Assembly: GCA_964634465.1 (NCBI GenBank) | Contig: CAZWLY010000003.1 | Location: forward strand, 186,001 to 250,000 | Direction of reading: 5' to 3' | DNA from: CAZWLY01 sp964634465 | GTDB lineage: Bacteria > Desulfobacterota > Desulfarculia > G963662305 | Length of the DNA stretch: 64,000 nt | Part shown: piece by piece, positions 8,187 to 17,384 of the stretch | How positions within the stretch are numbered: the stretch's first letter is position 1 | Layout: each line of letters starts with the position of its first letter | Position numbers and translations under genes: made by a program | The notes under the pieces: model-generated | What the model was told of the DNA's origin: nothing | The model's input: the letters and a program-made list of their open reading frames with translations, nothing else | The model's database searches: none

Positions 8187-9542
8187 GTGGCCAAAGAAAG
8201 GACCATCTATCGTTGTTCCGTGTGCGGCCGGGTCGAGCCCAAGTGGATGGGTCGCTGCCCGGCCTGCCGAACCTGGGACTCCCTCGTCGAGGAATTCACC
8301 GCCGCCTCGCCCTCGGCCAAACGAGCGGCCAAATCGGGCCCGGCCCCGATCGGTCTGGACTCGATCGATCGCGGCCGCGAGGAGAGGACCTCGACCGGAA
8401 TCGCCGAGTTCGACCGGGTGCTGGGCGGCGGCCTCATGGCCGGCTCGGCGGTCCTTCTGGGCGGTGATCCGGGTATCGGTAAATCGACGCTGATGCTCCA
8501 GGTTCTGGGAGCCCTGGCCAGGGAGGACCGGCCGGTGCTCTACGTCTCCGGCGAGGAGTCGGCCCGCCAGATCCGGCTCCGAGCCGACCGGCTGGGGATT
8601 TCCGGGGCGGGTCTTTTCATCCTGACCGAGACCGGCGTCGAGGCGATCATAGAGCGAATCCGGGAACTCGCCCCCAAGGCGGTGGTCCTCGATTCGATCC
8701 AGACCCTGGCCGTGGAAACCATCCCTTCCACTCCCGGCAGCCTGACCCAGATCCGGGAAGCGGGCGCCCGGTGCATCGCCCTGGCCAAGTCCGGCGGCTG
8801 CCCGGTCTTTCTGATCGGCCACGTCACCAAGTCCGGCGCGCTGGCCGGGCCGCGGGTCATCGAACACATGGTCGATACCGTACTCTACTTCGAGGGCGGC
8901 CAGGACCACGCCTTCAGGATTGTCAGGGCGGTCAAAAACCGCTTCGGTTCGACCAACGAGATCGGCGTCTTCGAGATGAAGGAGACGGGGCTTCACGAGG
9001 TGGCCAACCCCTCGGCCCTGTTTCTCGCCGAGCGGCCCGAGGGTCAGCCCGGCTCGGTGGTCGTCCCCTGCCTGGAGGGCACCCGGCCGATTCTGGTGGA
9101 GATCCAAGCCCTGGTGTCCGCCTCGCCCTACGCCCAGGCCAAGCGGACCGCCCTGGGCGTCGACGCCGCCCGGGTGGCCATGCTGGGCGCGGTCTTGGAG
9201 CGCAAGCTGGGCCTGTCGCTTGCCGGTCAGGACGTCTTCGTCAACGTCGCCGGCGGGGTCAGGGTGAGCGAACCGGGGACCGATCTGGGGCTGGCCGCGG
9301 CGCTGGCCTCGTCGCTGATGGACAAGCCGGTCGACCCGGAGGCGGTCTTTCTCGGTGAAGTCGGCCTGGCCGGCGAGATCAGGACCGTCAGCCGGGCCGA
9401 AGTCAGACTGACCGAGGCCGGCAAACTGGGCTTCAAGCGGGCCGTCGTCCCCTCCCGCCTGGCCCGGGAACTCAACGGCTCGCCGATCGAGCTGATCGGG
9501 GTGGACTACCTGGCCGAAGCCCTCGACAGGCTGTGGGGCTGA
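8187..9542 (+). CDS. radA: DNA repair protein RadA/Sms
   Basis: A 451-residue RadA. It has the N-terminal zinc finger C10-x2-C13...C24-x2-C27, the RecA-like ATPase with Walker A GGDPGIGKST at 92-101, the RadA-specific KNRFGSTNEIGVF motif near 250, and a C-terminal Lon-protease-like domain (VNVAGGVRVSEPGTDLGLAAAL). RadA drives branch migration during recombination repair. A GTG at 8187 is chosen because it places the zinc finger at the usual distance from the N-terminus. The longer frame from 8145 adds 14 residues not typical of the family. Confidence 0.95.
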   Translation: MAKERTIYRCSVCGRVEPKWMGRCPACRTWDSLVEEFTAASPSAKRAAKSGPAPIGLDSIDRGREERTSTGIAEFDRVLGGGLMAGSAVLLGGDPGIGKSTLMLQVLGALAREDRPVLYVSGEESARQIRLRADRLGISGAGLFILTETGVEAIIERIRELAPKAVVLDSIQTLAVETIPSTPGSLTQIREAGARCIALAKSGGCPVFLIGHVTKSGALAGPRVIEHMVDTVLYFEGGQDHAFRIVRAVKNRFGSTNEIGVFEMKETGLHEVANPSALFLAERPEGQPGSVVVPCLEGTRPILVEIQALVSASPYAQAKRTALGVDAARVAMLGAVLERKLGLSLAGQDVFVNVAGGVRVSEPGTDLGLAAALASSLMDKPVDPEAVFLGEVGLAGEIRTVSRAEVRLTEAGKLGFKRAVVPSRLARELNGSPIELIGVDYLAEALDRLWG

Positions 9543-9638
9543 GCCCGACCGGCCCGATCCACAATCCCGGCCGGGAGCGAACGGCGTTCGGGAGACAAAG
9601 GTCTTATCTTGTCTGGAATTCAACGGTAGTCTTCAACC

Positions 9639-10505
9639 ATGGAAATCGCCCCTCTGGTAGCCGTCGCCGTCAGCGCGGCGGTCTGGCTGTGGTTCATTCG
9701 CCGCCACGACAAGTTCAAGCCGGAGCCGCTGAAGGCGCTGTTGCGCGCCTTCCTTCTGGGCGGGGTGGCCAGCGCCGTCCCGGCCTCGATCCTCAACGAC
9801 GTCGTGATCGCCCTGAACGAAGTCAACCCCTTGCGGAACCCGGAGAATCTTGGCTCGATGGTCATGTTTTCGCTGTGGGTCGGCTTCAACGAGGAGTTCT
9901 GGAAGGCTCTGGCCACGGTCGGATTGATGCGCAACCATCCCCAGTTCGACGAACCGGTGGACGGCATCATCTACGCCATGACCGTCGCCCTCGGTTTCGC
10001 CGCCCTGGAGAATCTGGTCTACGTCTACCAGCACGGCCTGGGGGTCATCTTTGTTCGGTCGCTGATTTCGATTCCGGCCCATCTGACCTGCGCCGCGGTC
10101 TGGGGCTACGGGTTGGCCCGAATAAAGTTTCTGTCCCCCCGGCCGCGCTACTTCAGGGAGATGGCCCGCTACGTCGCGGCGGCCGGCCTGGCCCACGCCC
10201 TTTACGATCTATCGCTGTTTATGGGCTACCGGACCATCCCGGCCGGGCTGGCCCTTCTTGTCGGGCTGATCCTCTACACCCGCTGGCGGTTGAAACAGCT
10301 TTTGCGCCACAGCCCGGCCGCTCCGCCCGGCATCTGCCCCTCTTGCCGGTACATCAATCCGCTCGGGGAACGTTTTTGTCGAAGCTGCGGAACAGATCTG
10401 GGCGAGGAGTTCTGTCGAATCTGCCCCTGGTGCGGCCGGCGTCTGCCGATGTCGGAGACGAGATGCTACGTCTGCGGGCATACACAGCCGCCGCCCCTAA
10501 AGTGA
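9639..10505 (+). CDS. PrsW-type intramembrane protease with C-terminal zinc ribbons
   Basis: A 288-residue protein with about seven hydrophobic helices and the PrsW/CAAX-like glutamic protease motifs: E85-E86-x2-K89 (NEEFWK), E124-N125-x2-Y128, His148 (PAHLT) and H186-x3-D190 (HALYD). PrsW-family members cleave membrane anti-sigma factors or similar substrates. After the last helix, residues 230-280 form two zinc ribbons with CxxC pairs at 233/236, 247/250, 262/265 and 276/279, probably facing the cytoplasm. The fusion suggests substrate or nucleic-acid recognition, but no partner is encoded beside it. It follows radA by 96 bases and may be co-transcribed. Confidence 0.8.
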   Translation: MEIAPLVAVAVSAAVWLWFIRRHDKFKPEPLKALLRAFLLGGVASAVPASILNDVVIALNEVNPLRNPENLGSMVMFSLWVGFNEEFWKALATVGLMRNHPQFDEPVDGIIYAMTVALGFAALENLVYVYQHGLGVIFVRSLISIPAHLTCAAVWGYGLARIKFLSPRPRYFREMARYVAAAGLAHALYDLSLFMGYRTIPAGLALLVGLILYTRWRLKQLLRHSPAAPPGICPSCRYINPLGERFCRSCGTDLGEEFCRICPWCGRRLPMSETRCYVCGHTQPPPLK

Positions 10506-10551
10506 GGGGCCGCCAGGCGAACCAGGGCTCCAGCCGGCCGAGCGGCTCGAT

Positions 10552-11832
10552 TCAGTCTCTCCCGATCGTATCCTTCATCGCCAGCGAGGCGATCAGGCCC
10601 ACCATCGCCGAGCCGAACAGGACCAGGAAGGCCCGGCCGTAAGCGGCGGCCGAGTAGACGTTGTCCACCTGGCCCTGAGCCTCCAGGATCAGGCCCAAGA
10701 CCACCTGCCACACCGCCCCGCCCAGGAAGGGGAAGAGGTTGACCAGACCGACCGCCGTACCGGCGATGGCCACCGGAAAGAGTTCTTTGGTCGAGGTAAA
10801 GGCGATGACCACCGCCGCACTGGCGCAAAGGCTGAACAGGAACACCCAGGCGTACATCGCCCCCAGACTGAAGGAGGCCGGGAAGAAGGCGATGATCGCC
10901 GTCAGAATCGCCAACAGCGCGGCCGAGGAAATCAGAAGCTTCTTGCGCGAGTGAAAGACCTTGTCGGACAGGAAGCTTAGAAGCGGAGAGCCGACGACCA
11001 TGCCCACGGCCACCATCGACAGCACCTCCCCGGCCTGGCTCCGGGTTTGGCCGTAGACGTGCATCAGGTACGGTCCGCCCCACAGCCCGGCGAAGGCGAA
11101 GAAGACGCCCGGAACGCAGAAGAACCAGACGGCCACCGGCCAGAAGCTGCGATCGCCCAAAACCCGGCCCACGCCGCGCCAAAGCCCGATCCGCTCCTCG
11201 GCGCCGGTGGTGTCGGGGCCGGCGTCGACGATGGGCGGGTAGCCCTTCTCCTCGGGCCGGTTGCGCACGAAGATCCAGATCGCCGCGGCCAGGACCAACG
11301 TGGCCGCTCCGATGGTGATGAAGCTGCCCCGCCAACCCAACACGGCGCTCAGGTAGGCTAACGGCGCGGCGGCCGAGAGCGCTCCCAAGCCGCCGACGGC
11401 CATCAGGATTCCCATCGCCGTCGAAAACTCGGAGGCCTTGAACCAGCGAGTCAGGACCTTGGTCGTCGGCACGAAGAGCATCGACACGCCCAGCCCGACG
11501 CCCACCCGGGCCATGACGGCCTGGCCGGCGGTATTGACCAGGCCGAAGACGATGGAGGCCGCTCCGGCCAAGAGGAAGAAGACGGTGATCGTCCGGCGCG
11601 GGCCCCAGGAGTCGGACAACAACCCGGCCGGAAGCTGCATCAAGGCGTAGGGGTAGAAGTAGGCCGAGGCCAAAAGGCCCATCAGCGCCGCCCCGGCCGA
11701 GAGGTCCTTCATCAGGTCCAGGGCGACCACCGCCGGCGAGGTGCGGTGGAAGTAGACCAAAAAGTAGGCTGCGGCCAGAAGTCCAAAAACGAGCCAGCGA
11801 TACAGCGGCGGACGGGCCGACTTCGCGCTCAT
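10552..11832 (-). CDS. MFS transporter
   Basis: A 426-residue polytopic protein with twelve hydrophobic segments. It shows Major Facilitator signatures, including the loop 2-3 type motif (GLLSDSWGPRRTI) and a second copy in the C-terminal half (LLSFLSDKVFHSRKK). The N-terminal FFHRTSPAVVALDLMKDL-like stretch is typical of the NNP/OFA and nitrate/glycerol-phosphate-like branches, which carry small anions. The substrate is not determinable. The ATG at 11832 follows AGGGGAGG. It is convergent with the PrsW-like gene. Confidence 0.88.
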   Translation of the reverse strand: MSAKSARPPLYRWLVFGLLAAAYFLVYFHRTSPAVVALDLMKDLSAGAALMGLLASAYFYPYALMQLPAGLLSDSWGPRRTITVFFLLAGAASIVFGLVNTAGQAVMARVGVGLGVSMLFVPTTKVLTRWFKASEFSTAMGILMAVGGLGALSAAAPLAYLSAVLGWRGSFITIGAATLVLAAAIWIFVRNRPEEKGYPPIVDAGPDTTGAEERIGLWRGVGRVLGDRSFWPVAVWFFCVPGVFFAFAGLWGGPYLMHVYGQTRSQAGEVLSMVAVGMVVGSPLLSFLSDKVFHSRKKLLISSAALLAILTAIIAFFPASFSLGAMYAWVFLFSLCASAAVVIAFTSTKELFPVAIAGTAVGLVNLFPFLGGAVWQVVLGLILEAQGQVDNVYSAAAYGRAFLVLFGSAMVGLIASLAMKDTIGRD

Positions 11833-11988
11833 GGCGCCTCCCCTTTTTGTGTTTGTTGCGGCGGTGACCCGGATCGCTCCAGCCTAACCCGGCTCAGCCG
11901 GCGGGATCAAGCGTAATCACGACCGGCGGCGAGCCCCCTCGCCCCTTCGATCATCGACCGCTTTTTGAAACGCAATCTGGCCGGGCGC

Positions 11989-12873
11989 TCAGGATATCAG
12001 AAACTCGCTGGCCGGATCGTGGCGGGCGTGATTGTTTCGGGCCGCCTTGAGGCTTACGTTGGCGTAGCAGTATCGACAGCCGAACAGACAGGAGTTGTAG
12101 GCCCCGATATCGATGGAGGTCGTACAGCCGCAGGCCGGCCGCTGACCCCGGTCGGGCTCAAAATCGAGCCTCAGCCCATATTCTTCATTGAAAATGCTTT
12201 CATCCACACATTTTCCTGGGCCTATACCCAATTCAGAATAGTCGCCTTCCCCGGCGCACAATTTGACGGCCAAGCCGTACCGAGCTGCTGTTTCGGCCAA
12301 ACGTCCCAACAGGTCGTCGGCCAAGGACTTCTCGATCTGAAGATCGACCACCTCAATATTTGGTATTTTGCCCAATCTTCTGGTCGCCTTGGCATAGAGC
12401 TGGGCCAGGCTGACCACCACCCCCCGGCAGCGCCCGCCGAGTCGGCCGGCCAGGCGCTCGAACCGGGTCAATATTTCGTCCGGCGGGGTCAAGTTGGTGA
12501 CCAAAAGCGGATCGAAGCGCCAGACCAGGCGGCCCGGCCCGACTCGCTCCGATATTTCCGCCAGGGCCCCGATCAGTTCCTCCTCGGGCGGCAGATTGGG
12601 CTCCAGCGCCGGCGGCATGGCGGTCAGGGTCATCTGGAAGTAACAGGGCAGGCCGAGGTTTTCGATCAACTCGAGGTGCTTCAAAAAGGGCTTGGGCCAG
12701 CGGGTCCAAAAGACCAGCCCGTCCACCGCCGCCGGAGAGAGGTCCACCCGCCGGACCCAATCGGCCCTAAAGGGGTGGCGAACCATGGCGTAGCCGGCCT
12801 TGAGCCGGGCCGCCAGCCAGGCGCCGTAGAAAGCCGGAATGTCGGTCCGCCGGCTGGCCGAGATGATCGCCAT
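11989..12873 (-). CDS. DUF1848 radical-SAM-like Fe-S protein
   Basis: A 294-residue protein that starts MAIISASRRTDIPAFY, the diagnostic DUF1848 N-terminus. Near its C-terminus it has C-L-F-G-C-R-Y-C, a CX3CX2C motif of the radical-SAM type, preceded by further cysteines (ACGCTTS). Unlike ordinary radical SAM enzymes, the cluster motif sits at the end of the barrel rather than the start, which is normal for this family. The reaction is unknown. It is the last gene of the pncB-led minus-strand run, 27 bases after the GGDEF gene. Confidence 0.85.
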   Translation of the reverse strand: MAIISASRRTDIPAFYGAWLAARLKAGYAMVRHPFRADWVRRVDLSPAAVDGLVFWTRWPKPFLKHLELIENLGLPCYFQMTLTAMPPALEPNLPPEEELIGALAEISERVGPGRLVWRFDPLLVTNLTPPDEILTRFERLAGRLGGRCRGVVVSLAQLYAKATRRLGKIPNIEVVDLQIEKSLADDLLGRLAETAARYGLAVKLCAGEGDYSELGIGPGKCVDESIFNEEYGLRLDFEPDRGQRPACGCTTSIDIGAYNSCLFGCRYCYANVSLKAARNNHARHDPASEFLIS

Positions 12874-12900
12874 CGGTGATCCACGCCGCCGAAAGAGAGT

Positions 12901-13974
12901 CTAACTCTGGTCCAGGTCGGTTTCGGACACGGTCTGATTCTTGCCCTTGGCCTTGGCCGCGTAGAGGGCCTGATCGGCCCGATCGACGGCCGCCCGCGGA
13001 TCGGGATCGTCTTCTCGGAAGCGGGCCACGCCCAGACTGGCCGTCAGCGAGATCGTTTTCCGGCCGGTCTCGATCCGGGCCAGCTCCACCGCCCGCCGAA
13101 GCCGCTCGGCCACGACGAAAGCCTTGTCCAGATCGGCGTTGACCAAAAGACAGGCGAACTCCTCACCGCCGTAACGGGCTCCGAAATCAGACTCCCGCAA
13201 CAGCGACAGGATCAACGAACCGATCTTGTGCAACACCTGGTCGCCGACCAGGTGGCCGTGCTCGTCGTTGATGGGCTTGAAGTCGTCCAGATCCATCATC
13301 AGCACGGCGCACTCGGTGCCGTAGCGCCGGTGGCGGTGGAATTCCTCCTTGAGCCTGGCCTCCCAGGCCCGGCGGTTGCCCAGGCCGGTCAGCTCGTCGG
13401 TCAAGGCCAGATGTTCCACTTCCTCCAAGGCCTGGAGGGCCTCGTCGAGTTCGGCGCCCTTCTCCTTGAGGGTCTGGCCCAGGCTGCGACTGGCCTGGCC
13501 CACCTGACCGACATCCGAGGCGATGGCGTCCAGGAGGCTGGTCATCTGTTCGATGCTTCGGACCGCCCGAGCCTCGATGAGAGTGGAATCCAGCCGGACC
13601 CCGGTCTCCTCGGCCATCTCGGCCGTGGCCGAGGTCTCCTCGATGATGTCTTCGGTCACGTCCTTGAGTTGGTTGGCCAACCGCTCGTTGAGCTCACGCC
13701 ACCCCAGGTTGACCTCATCGGAGAAGAGCAGATCGAAGATGCGCCGAGACGTCTCCTCGTCCCAAGGCCGGTTCAGGGCCAGCTCGTCATCGACGATCTT
13801 CTTGACTCGACTCAGGTTGGATTCGAAGTAGGTATAGAAGATCATGTAGTTCTGGGGTGTGGCCGGAATACCCCGCTCGCCCAGGAAGGGCAGCACCTTG
13901 CGGGCGACATTGAGCGAGTGCTCAAACAGGGCCGGGTTGCTGATCAGCCAACCTTGCTTTTTCTTCTCGGGCAT
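12901..13974 (-). CDS. GGDEF diguanylate cyclase
   Basis: A 357-residue protein. Residues 1-180 are helical with no membrane segment and may form a coiled-coil sensor. Residues 186-350 form a GGDEF domain with the active site RYGGEEF (GGEEF at 269-273) and an upstream R260-x2-D263 product-inhibition site. It should therefore make cyclic di-GMP and be feedback-inhibited. The start overlaps the end of the acetyl-CoA hydrolase gene by 53 bases, and GGAGA precedes the ATG, implying translational coupling. The PilZ proteins at 48994 and 49405 are possible c-di-GMP effectors in the same genome. Confidence 0.93.
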   Translation of the reverse strand: MPEKKKQGWLISNPALFEHSLNVARKVLPFLGERGIPATPQNYMIFYTYFESNLSRVKKIVDDELALNRPWDEETSRRIFDLLFSDEVNLGWRELNERLANQLKDVTEDIIEETSATAEMAEETGVRLDSTLIEARAVRSIEQMTSLLDAIASDVGQVGQASRSLGQTLKEKGAELDEALQALEEVEHLALTDELTGLGNRRAWEARLKEEFHRHRRYGTECAVLMMDLDDFKPINDEHGHLVGDQVLHKIGSLILSLLRESDFGARYGGEEFACLLVNADLDKAFVVAERLRRAVELARIETGRKTISLTASLGVARFREDDPDPRAAVDRADQALYAAKAKGKNQTVSETDLDQS

Positions 13975-15877
13975 CGGTTTCGATCTCCGGGCTGGTTGCG
14001 GCCTCGGCCTCGGGGCTCAGTTGATCGAAATCTATCCACAGTTTGAACACGCCGGCCTCAATCCGCTCCCTTTGTATCGGGCCGAGCCTGGCGAACAGGT
14101 TCAAAAAGGCCTGATTGGTCTCGAAGGCGACCGCCGACAGCCCCTTGAAGCCCATTCGCCTGGCGTAACGGGTCAGATGGCGTTGAAGCAGCGCGCCCAG
14201 CCCCTGGCCCTGGAGCGATTCCCGGACCGTGTAGGCCACCTCGGCTCGGTCTTCGTTTTTATCGTAGACGTAGCGGGCCACCCCGACTATCTTCTCGCGC
14301 CCGATCTGGCCGGTGGTGGCCACCAAGGCCATTGTGTTGACATAGTCTACGTTCACCATAGTCTGGGCCGTGTCATGTGGCAAGGCCCTAACCGGCCGAA
14401 AATAACGTTTGTAGATCGTCTCCTCGGAGTGAGAGTAGAAATAATCCTGGAGCGCCGTCTCGTCGGTGGGCTTGATCGGTCGGATCAAGACCTTACGCCC
14501 CGAGGCCAATCGTTCTTCGGCCTCGGCCCAGTGGGGGTAGCGGTCCCTGTCCGACTCGACGATGATCTGATCCGGGTAGACGTATCCCCTGGCCTTGGCC
14601 CGCTCCAAAAGCTCGGCCCGAAACTTGGGGTGAGCGATGGAGATGAGGGCCATGGCCCGCTCCCGGATCGACTTGCCCTTCAGGGCCACGACGCCGAACT
14701 CGGTGGCCACGTAGTCGATGTCGCCCCGGGTGGCGGCCACGCCGGCCCCCTCGGCCAGCCGGTAGACGATCCGTGACTGCTGGCCGTCCCTGGTCGTCGC
14801 CGGCAGACAGATGACCGAGCGGCCGCCCTTGGACATGGCCGCGCCGCGGAGGAAGTCCAGCCGGCCGCCGATGCCCGAATAGAAGAAGTAACCTTTGGAG
14901 TCGGAGCAGACCTGGCCGGACAGATCGACCTCCAGGGCGGCCCCGATGGAGATCATGTTGTCGTTCCGGCAGATGATCGAAGGGTTGTAGACATAGTCGG
15001 CCGGCATGAACTTGAACATCTGATTCTGATCGACGAAGTCATAGATCTTGCGGGTGCCGATGCAGAAACTGGCCACCACCTTGCCGGGATCGAGCGTCTT
15101 CATCTGGCCGGTCACCGCCCCCGATTCGATGAGCGGAATGAGCTTGTCGCCGACCACCTCGGTGTGGACGCCCAGGTGCTCCCGCCGCTCCAGAAACTCC
15201 AGGACGGCGTAGGGAATCTGACCGTAGCCGATGTGGACGGTGTCGCCGTCGTTGACCAGCTTGGCGGCGTTGGCGGCGATGCTGCGGACGCTGTCGTCCG
15301 AGTCGGGGTACTCGTACTCCAGAAGCTGCTCGTGGTACTCGACCAGGCAGTCGATCTCGGTGATGTGGGCCAGCGTGTCGCCGGCAGTGCGGGGCATGAG
15401 CGGGTTGACCTGAGCGATGACCAGATCGGCGCACTCCATGGCCGACTTGGTGATATCGACCGACACGCCCAGAGAGACGTAGCCCCAGCGATCCGGCTCC
15501 GAGACCTGGACCAAGGCCACATCGACCGGGATGATCCGCTGGCGAAAAAGACCGGGCAGCTCCGAGAGGAAGACCGGCGTGTAGTCGGCCCGGGCCTGGT
15601 TGATCGCCTCCCGGGTGATGGGTCCGACAAAGAAAGTGTTGTGCCGAAAGCGCCTGTCGAAGCGCTTCTCCGGACTGGTCGCCCGGGACAGGGTCAGAAA
15701 GTGCAGCAGCTTGACGTCGTGGAGCTCGTCGGCCCGCTCCATCAGGCCTTCGACCAGGTGGATCGGCTCCCCGCAGCCGGAGCCCAGAAAGACCCGCTGG
15801 CCGCGCTTGATTCTGGACAGAGCCCGGCCGCGCTTCATCAACCGGCGACGGTATTCCTCGGTCCACTTCCTAGTCAT
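13922..15877 (-). CDS. Acetyl-CoA hydrolase/transferase fused to a GNAT acetyltransferase
   Basis: A 651-residue two-part protein. Residues about 1-430 are the acetyl-CoA hydrolase/transferase (CoA-transferase class I fold), with VFLGSGCGEPIHL near the start, DGDTVHIGYGQIPYAVLEFL in the middle, and the C-terminal FFYSGIGGRLDFLRGA and YVATEFGVVALKGKS motifs of the 4-hydroxybutyrate/acetate CoA-transferase family. Residues about 455-610 are a GNAT domain (RESLQGQGLGALLQRHL is the acetyl-CoA loop). The fusion is known in anaerobic Deltaproteobacteria. The likely job is acyl-CoA/acetate exchange combined with protein or small-molecule acetylation. The ATG at 15877 is preferred over TTG 15883. It lies 39 bases after pncB. 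Confidence 0.9.
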   Translation of the reverse strand: MTRKWTEEYRRRLMKRGRALSRIKRGQRVFLGSGCGEPIHLVEGLMERADELHDVKLLHFLTLSRATSPEKRFDRRFRHNTFFVGPITREAINQARADYTPVFLSELPGLFRQRIIPVDVALVQVSEPDRWGYVSLGVSVDITKSAMECADLVIAQVNPLMPRTAGDTLAHITEIDCLVEYHEQLLEYEYPDSDDSVRSIAANAAKLVNDGDTVHIGYGQIPYAVLEFLERREHLGVHTEVVGDKLIPLIESGAVTGQMKTLDPGKVVASFCIGTRKIYDFVDQNQMFKFMPADYVYNPSIICRNDNMISIGAALEVDLSGQVCSDSKGYFFYSGIGGRLDFLRGAAMSKGGRSVICLPATTRDGQQSRIVYRLAEGAGVAATRGDIDYVATEFGVVALKGKSIRERAMALISIAHPKFRAELLERAKARGYVYPDQIIVESDRDRYPHWAEAEERLASGRKVLIRPIKPTDETALQDYFYSHSEETIYKRYFRPVRALPHDTAQTMVNVDYVNTMALVATTGQIGREKIVGVARYVYDKNEDRAEVAYTVRESLQGQGLGALLQRHLTRYARRMGFKGLSAVAFETNQAFLNLFARLGPIQRERIEAGVFKLWIDFDQLSPEAEAATSPEIETDAREEKARLADQQPGPV

Positions 15878-15916
15878 GGGCAAGTATCAATTGTACAGCA
15901 TGAAAGGCGAGTCGGC

Positions 15917-17272
15917 TCAGCTTTCGCCCAGTTCTCGTTCTTCAATACGCTGCTGGACCCGCTCCTGAAGCGAAATCAGACCCTCGGACAGCCGAACCGG
16001 GTAGCGATAGGCCTCTCTGAGCCTCTTGGCCTCGTCGGGCAGGGCGGCCAATTGAGTCTGGAAGCGCTCCCGGATCGTCTCCAGCGATTCGGCCTCGGCC
16101 ACGGGTTCGCCGCCGGCCATGGCCAGAGTCAAGAGCGGCTGGCCGCCGGGGATGACCTCGTCGCGAAGCGAGATGACGTCCTCTCTCATGACGCCCTCGG
16201 CGCTCAAAAAACGATGGACCTGCTTGGGGCCGACCAGGGTCTTTTTGCCCTTGGAGAGCTTCATCACCGGCCGGCCCTCGATCATGACCAACTTGTAGGC
16301 GATGTCGAGATAGGGCGCGTCGGCGCTGACGCCGACCTTGGTCCCGACTCCGAAGGAGTCGATGGCCGCGCCGGCGTCGAGGACCTCGGCCAGCTTGTAC
16401 TCATCAAAGCCGCCCGAGGCGAAGATGAGCACCTCACCGGCCCCTTCTTCGTCCAGGATGCGGCGGACCTCCCTGGACAGCGCGGCCATGTCGCCCGAGT
16501 CCAGCCGCACGCCCCGGAGCTGCTCGCCCCGCTCGGCCATCTCCCGGCCCACCCTGGCCGCCTTGTGGGCGCCCTCGATGGTGTCGTAAGTGTCGATCAA
16601 CAGCACGGTGTTTTTCGGGAACGAGCGGGCGAAGAAGCGGAAGGCGTCGATCTCCCGCTCAAAGGCGGTGATGTAGGAGTGGGCCATGGTTCCGACCACC
16701 GGGATGCCGTAGACCTTGCCGGCCAGGACGTTGGACGTGCCGGCGTAACCGGTGATGTAGGTCGCCCTGGCCGCCTTCAACCCCGCCTCCAGTCCCTGGG
16801 TTCTTCTCAACCCGAAATCGACCACCCGCCGCCCCTTGGCCGCCTGGACGACCCGGGCCGACTTGGAGGCGATCATCGTCTGGAGGTTGATGGCGTTGAT
16901 GACGAAGGTTTCCAAGAGTTGGGTGTCCAACAGCGGCCCGGTCACCTCCAGGATCGGCTCGCCCTCGAAGAAGATGGTCCCTTCGGGCAGGGCCATCAAC
17001 TCGCCGGTGAAGCGCACCCCCTTGAGGTAGTCCAAAAAATCGTCCTTGAACAGCCCGGTGGTGTGAAGATAGTCGATGTCGGATTCGGAGAATTTGAAGC
17101 GGCTCAAATAGTCGATGACGTCGCTCAAACCGGCGGCGACGAAGTAGTTGCGGTGGGCGGGGTAGTCTCTGATGAAAAGCGAGAAGGTGGCCTGACCGTT
17201 GATGCCGTGCTCAAAATACGAGGCGGCCATGGTCAGTTCGTAAAGATCGGTCATCAACGCCGGTGACTGCAT
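15917..17272 (-). CDS. pncB: Nicotinate phosphoribosyltransferase
   Basis: A 451-residue cytoplasmic enzyme of NAD salvage, which joins nicotinate to PRPP to give nicotinate mononucleotide. The N-terminus LMTDLYELTMAASY, the GTMAHSYITAFE segment holding the phosphorylatable histidine, and FVVDFGLRRTQG-type and VRLDSGDMA motifs identify it. It starts at ATG 17272 after GGGAAGGT and leads a minus-strand run with the acetyl-CoA hydrolase, GGDEF and DUF1848 genes. The NAD and acetyl-CoA neighbours suggest a link to central redox metabolism, which is inference only. Confidence 0.93.
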   Translation of the reverse strand: MQSPALMTDLYELTMAASYFEHGINGQATFSLFIRDYPAHRNYFVAAGLSDVIDYLSRFKFSESDIDYLHTTGLFKDDFLDYLKGVRFTGELMALPEGTIFFEGEPILEVTGPLLDTQLLETFVINAINLQTMIASKSARVVQAAKGRRVVDFGLRRTQGLEAGLKAARATYITGYAGTSNVLAGKVYGIPVVGTMAHSYITAFEREIDAFRFFARSFPKNTVLLIDTYDTIEGAHKAARVGREMAERGEQLRGVRLDSGDMAALSREVRRILDEEGAGEVLIFASGGFDEYKLAEVLDAGAAIDSFGVGTKVGVSADAPYLDIAYKLVMIEGRPVMKLSKGKKTLVGPKQVHRFLSAEGVMREDVISLRDEVIPGGQPLLTLAMAGGEPVAEAESLETIRERFQTQLAALPDEAKRLREAYRYPVRLSEGLISLQERVQQRIEERELGES

Positions 17273-17384
17273 ACCATACCTTCCCCAAGGGATTGGGGCG
17301 AGATTAATCTTTCCGCCCCAAAAAGTAAAGGAGCGTCTTCGGCCTCTCCGGCCGCGGCGGCGCTCCGAGCGGGCTCGGATCTGA

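Noticed and set aside
15164..17266. 700-residue plus-strand frame over pncB and the acetyl-CoA hydrolase
   Set aside because: Opposite-strand shadow of two clearly identified enzymes; Gly/Asp/Val-rich and without any family motif.
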